In this document: piece after piece, positions 5,480 to 6,514 of the stretch
How the letters are laid out: each line of letters opens with the position of its first letter
How positions within the stretch are numbered: the stretch's first letter is position 1
Source: Bacteroidales bacterium
Lineage (GTDB): Bacteria; Bacteroidota; Bacteroidia; Bacteroidales; UBA7960
NCBI GenBank assembly: GCA_003557965.1
Contig: PWND01000206.1
Location: forward strand, 1 to 6,514
Length of the DNA: 6,514 bases
Direction of reading: 5' to 3'
Made by a program: the position numbers and the translations under genes
Notes under the pieces: model-generated
Told to the model about the DNA's origin: nothing
The model's database searches: none
Seen by the model: the letters and a program-made list of their open reading frames with translations, nothing else

Positions 5480-6514
5480 ACCCTGCCCATGTTTCCCTGT
5501 CAAGGCTTCTGTAATGAATGGCTTCTGCAAGGTGCTCAGGTTTAATTTCTTTGCTATTATCAAGGTCGGCAATTGTACGTGAAACTTTTATTATTCTGTC
5601 GTATGCGCGAGCTGATAAATCTAATTTTTCCATTGCTGTTTTTAGCAGTAAGCCGCCTGCACTGTCTATCTGGCAACTTTCCCGGATAAGCTTTGAAGAC
5701 ATTTGAGCATTGCAATATACTCCATTATAATTTTCAAACCTTTTTTCCTGTATTTCCCTTGCTTTTATAACTCTTTCCCTAATTTGCTTGCTGGTTTCAC
5801 CATTTTTTAAAGAGCTGAGGTCTTTAAAAGGGACAGGAGTTACTTCAATATGTATGTCAATTCTGTCGAGCAAAGGCCCGGAAATTCTGTTTAAGTATTT
5901 TTGCACAATACCTGCAGCGCAAACGCATTCTTTATCCGGGTGATTATAAAAGCCGCAGGGGCAGGGGTTCATAGAAGAAACAAGCATAAAGCTTGCAGGA
6001 TAGTCAATAGAGAACTTGGCCCTGCTAACTGTAATATGCCTTTCCTCGAGGGGTTGCCTTAACACCTCAAGTACAGTACGTTTGAATTCCGGCAGCTCAT
6101 CAAGAAATAATACGCCGTTATGAGCCAGTGAAATTTCCCCGGGCTGTGGGAAGGAGCCACCACCCACTAATGCCACATCGGATATTGTATGATGCGGCGA
6201 TCTGAAAGGCCTTACAGGGATTAAAGAAGTGTTTTTTTCAAGCCGTCCGGCAACGCTGTGAATCTTTGTAGTTTCAAGTGCTTCACTCAGTGATGGAGGT
6301 GGTAAAATACCGGGAAGCCTTTTTGCAAGCATAGTTTTTCCTGAACCCGGTGGGCCTATCATAATTATATTGTGCCCGCCGGCAGCTGCTACCTCAAAGG
6401 CACGCTTTATATTTTCCTGCCCTTTAACTTCTGAAAAATCAAACTCATAATCATCAAGCCTGGAGTAAAACTCTTCACGTGTATTTACAATTACCCGGTC
6501 TAAGCCATTCCCAT
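5478..6514 (-). CDS. comM: ComM/YifB Mg-chelatase-like AAA+ ATPase; N-terminal part beyond the right edge
   Basis: The frame is open from the right edge (first full codon at 6512) to the stop at 5478, giving the last 344 residues of a protein usually about 510 long; roughly 165 residues with the Lon-protease-like N-terminal domain lie outside. An internal ATG at 6362 is not the start: the reading continues upstream through FSEVKGQENIKRAFEVAA, a standard part of the family. Visible parts are Walker A GPPGSGKT (53-60), Walker B LFLDEL (135-140), MNPCPCG with a C-x-C pair downstream (Cys184, 186, 196 and 198, a likely zinc site), GPLLDRID (212-219, sensor/arginine-finger region) and the Mg-chelatase C-terminal domain ending YRSLDRETWAG. 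In Vibrio, ComM is a branch-migration helicase that helps integrate transforming DNA. The gene converges on the methyltransferase with 3 nt between stops and is probably unrelated in function. Confidence 0.95.
   Translation of the reverse strand, partial: GNGLDRVIVNTREEFYSRLDDYEFDFSEVKGQENIKRAFEVAAAGGHNIIMIGPPGSGKTMLAKRLPGILPPPSLSEALETTKIHSVAGRLEKNTSLIPVRPFRSPHHTISDVALVGGGSFPQPGEISLAHNGVLFLDELPEFKRTVLEVLRQPLEERHITVSRAKFSIDYPASFMLVSSMNPCPCGFYNHPDKECVCAAGIVQKYLNRISGPLLDRIDIHIEVTPVPFKDLSSLKNGETSKQIRERVIKAREIQEKRFENYNGVYCNAQMSSKLIRESCQIDSAGGLLLKTAMEKLDLSARAYDRIIKVSRTIADLDNSKEIKPEHLAEAIHYRSLDRETWAG

Noticed and set aside
5518..5706. 62-codon plus-strand reading frame
   Set aside because: It is antisense to the conserved C-terminal domain of ComM.
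6362..6364. Internal ATG as the start of comM
   Set aside because: The frame stays open upstream to the window edge and encodes conserved ComM sequence, and starting here would cut the protein just before the Walker A motif.

Overview
The window looks like a piece of a Bacteroidota (Bacteroidetes) chromosome. The DNA is AT-rich, SD-type ribosome binding sites are weak or absent, and TAnnTTTG-type promoter elements are present. The gene content is typical of that phylum: a PorV/PorQ-family outer-membrane barrel next to a gingipain-like (C25) peptidase, and a PlsC-type acyltransferase of the HX5D class seen in Bacteroides-like lipid pathways. No RNA gene, CRISPR array, insertion sequence or phage gene was seen.

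Layout. Positions 1-3571 carry three minus-strand genes, read right to left: an FMN nitroreductase (3571-2978), a PorV/PorQ-family barrel (2923-1829), and a large secreted C25 peptidase (from 1812, running off the left edge with 604 residues visible). The gaps of 54 and 16 nt make co-transcription plausible. A 227-nt divergent spacer (3572-3798) holds two overlapping Bacteroidota-type promoter candidates facing right and a small hairpin. Positions 3799-5474 carry a plus-strand gene pair 11 nt apart: an HX5D acyltransferase and a methyltransferase that strongly resembles the mycobacterial phthiotriol dimycocerosate O-methyltransferase family. Only 3 nt beyond it, converging on the minus strand, lies the C-terminal two thirds of a ComM/YifB AAA+ ATPase, which runs off the right edge.

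How the genes may work together. The barrel and peptidase are the same pair of families as PorV and PorU of the type IX secretion system, but in the opposite order and with a non-canonical PorV signature. They may be a paralogous, dedicated pair rather than the core sortase locus. The acyltransferase-methyltransferase pair may act in sequence on one envelope lipid. ComM and the nitroreductase look like ordinary housekeeping neighbours. The best candidates for something undescribed are the lipid-modification pair and the PorV-like/C25 pair. Both functional assignments are inferred from recalled family motifs and were not checked by any search.
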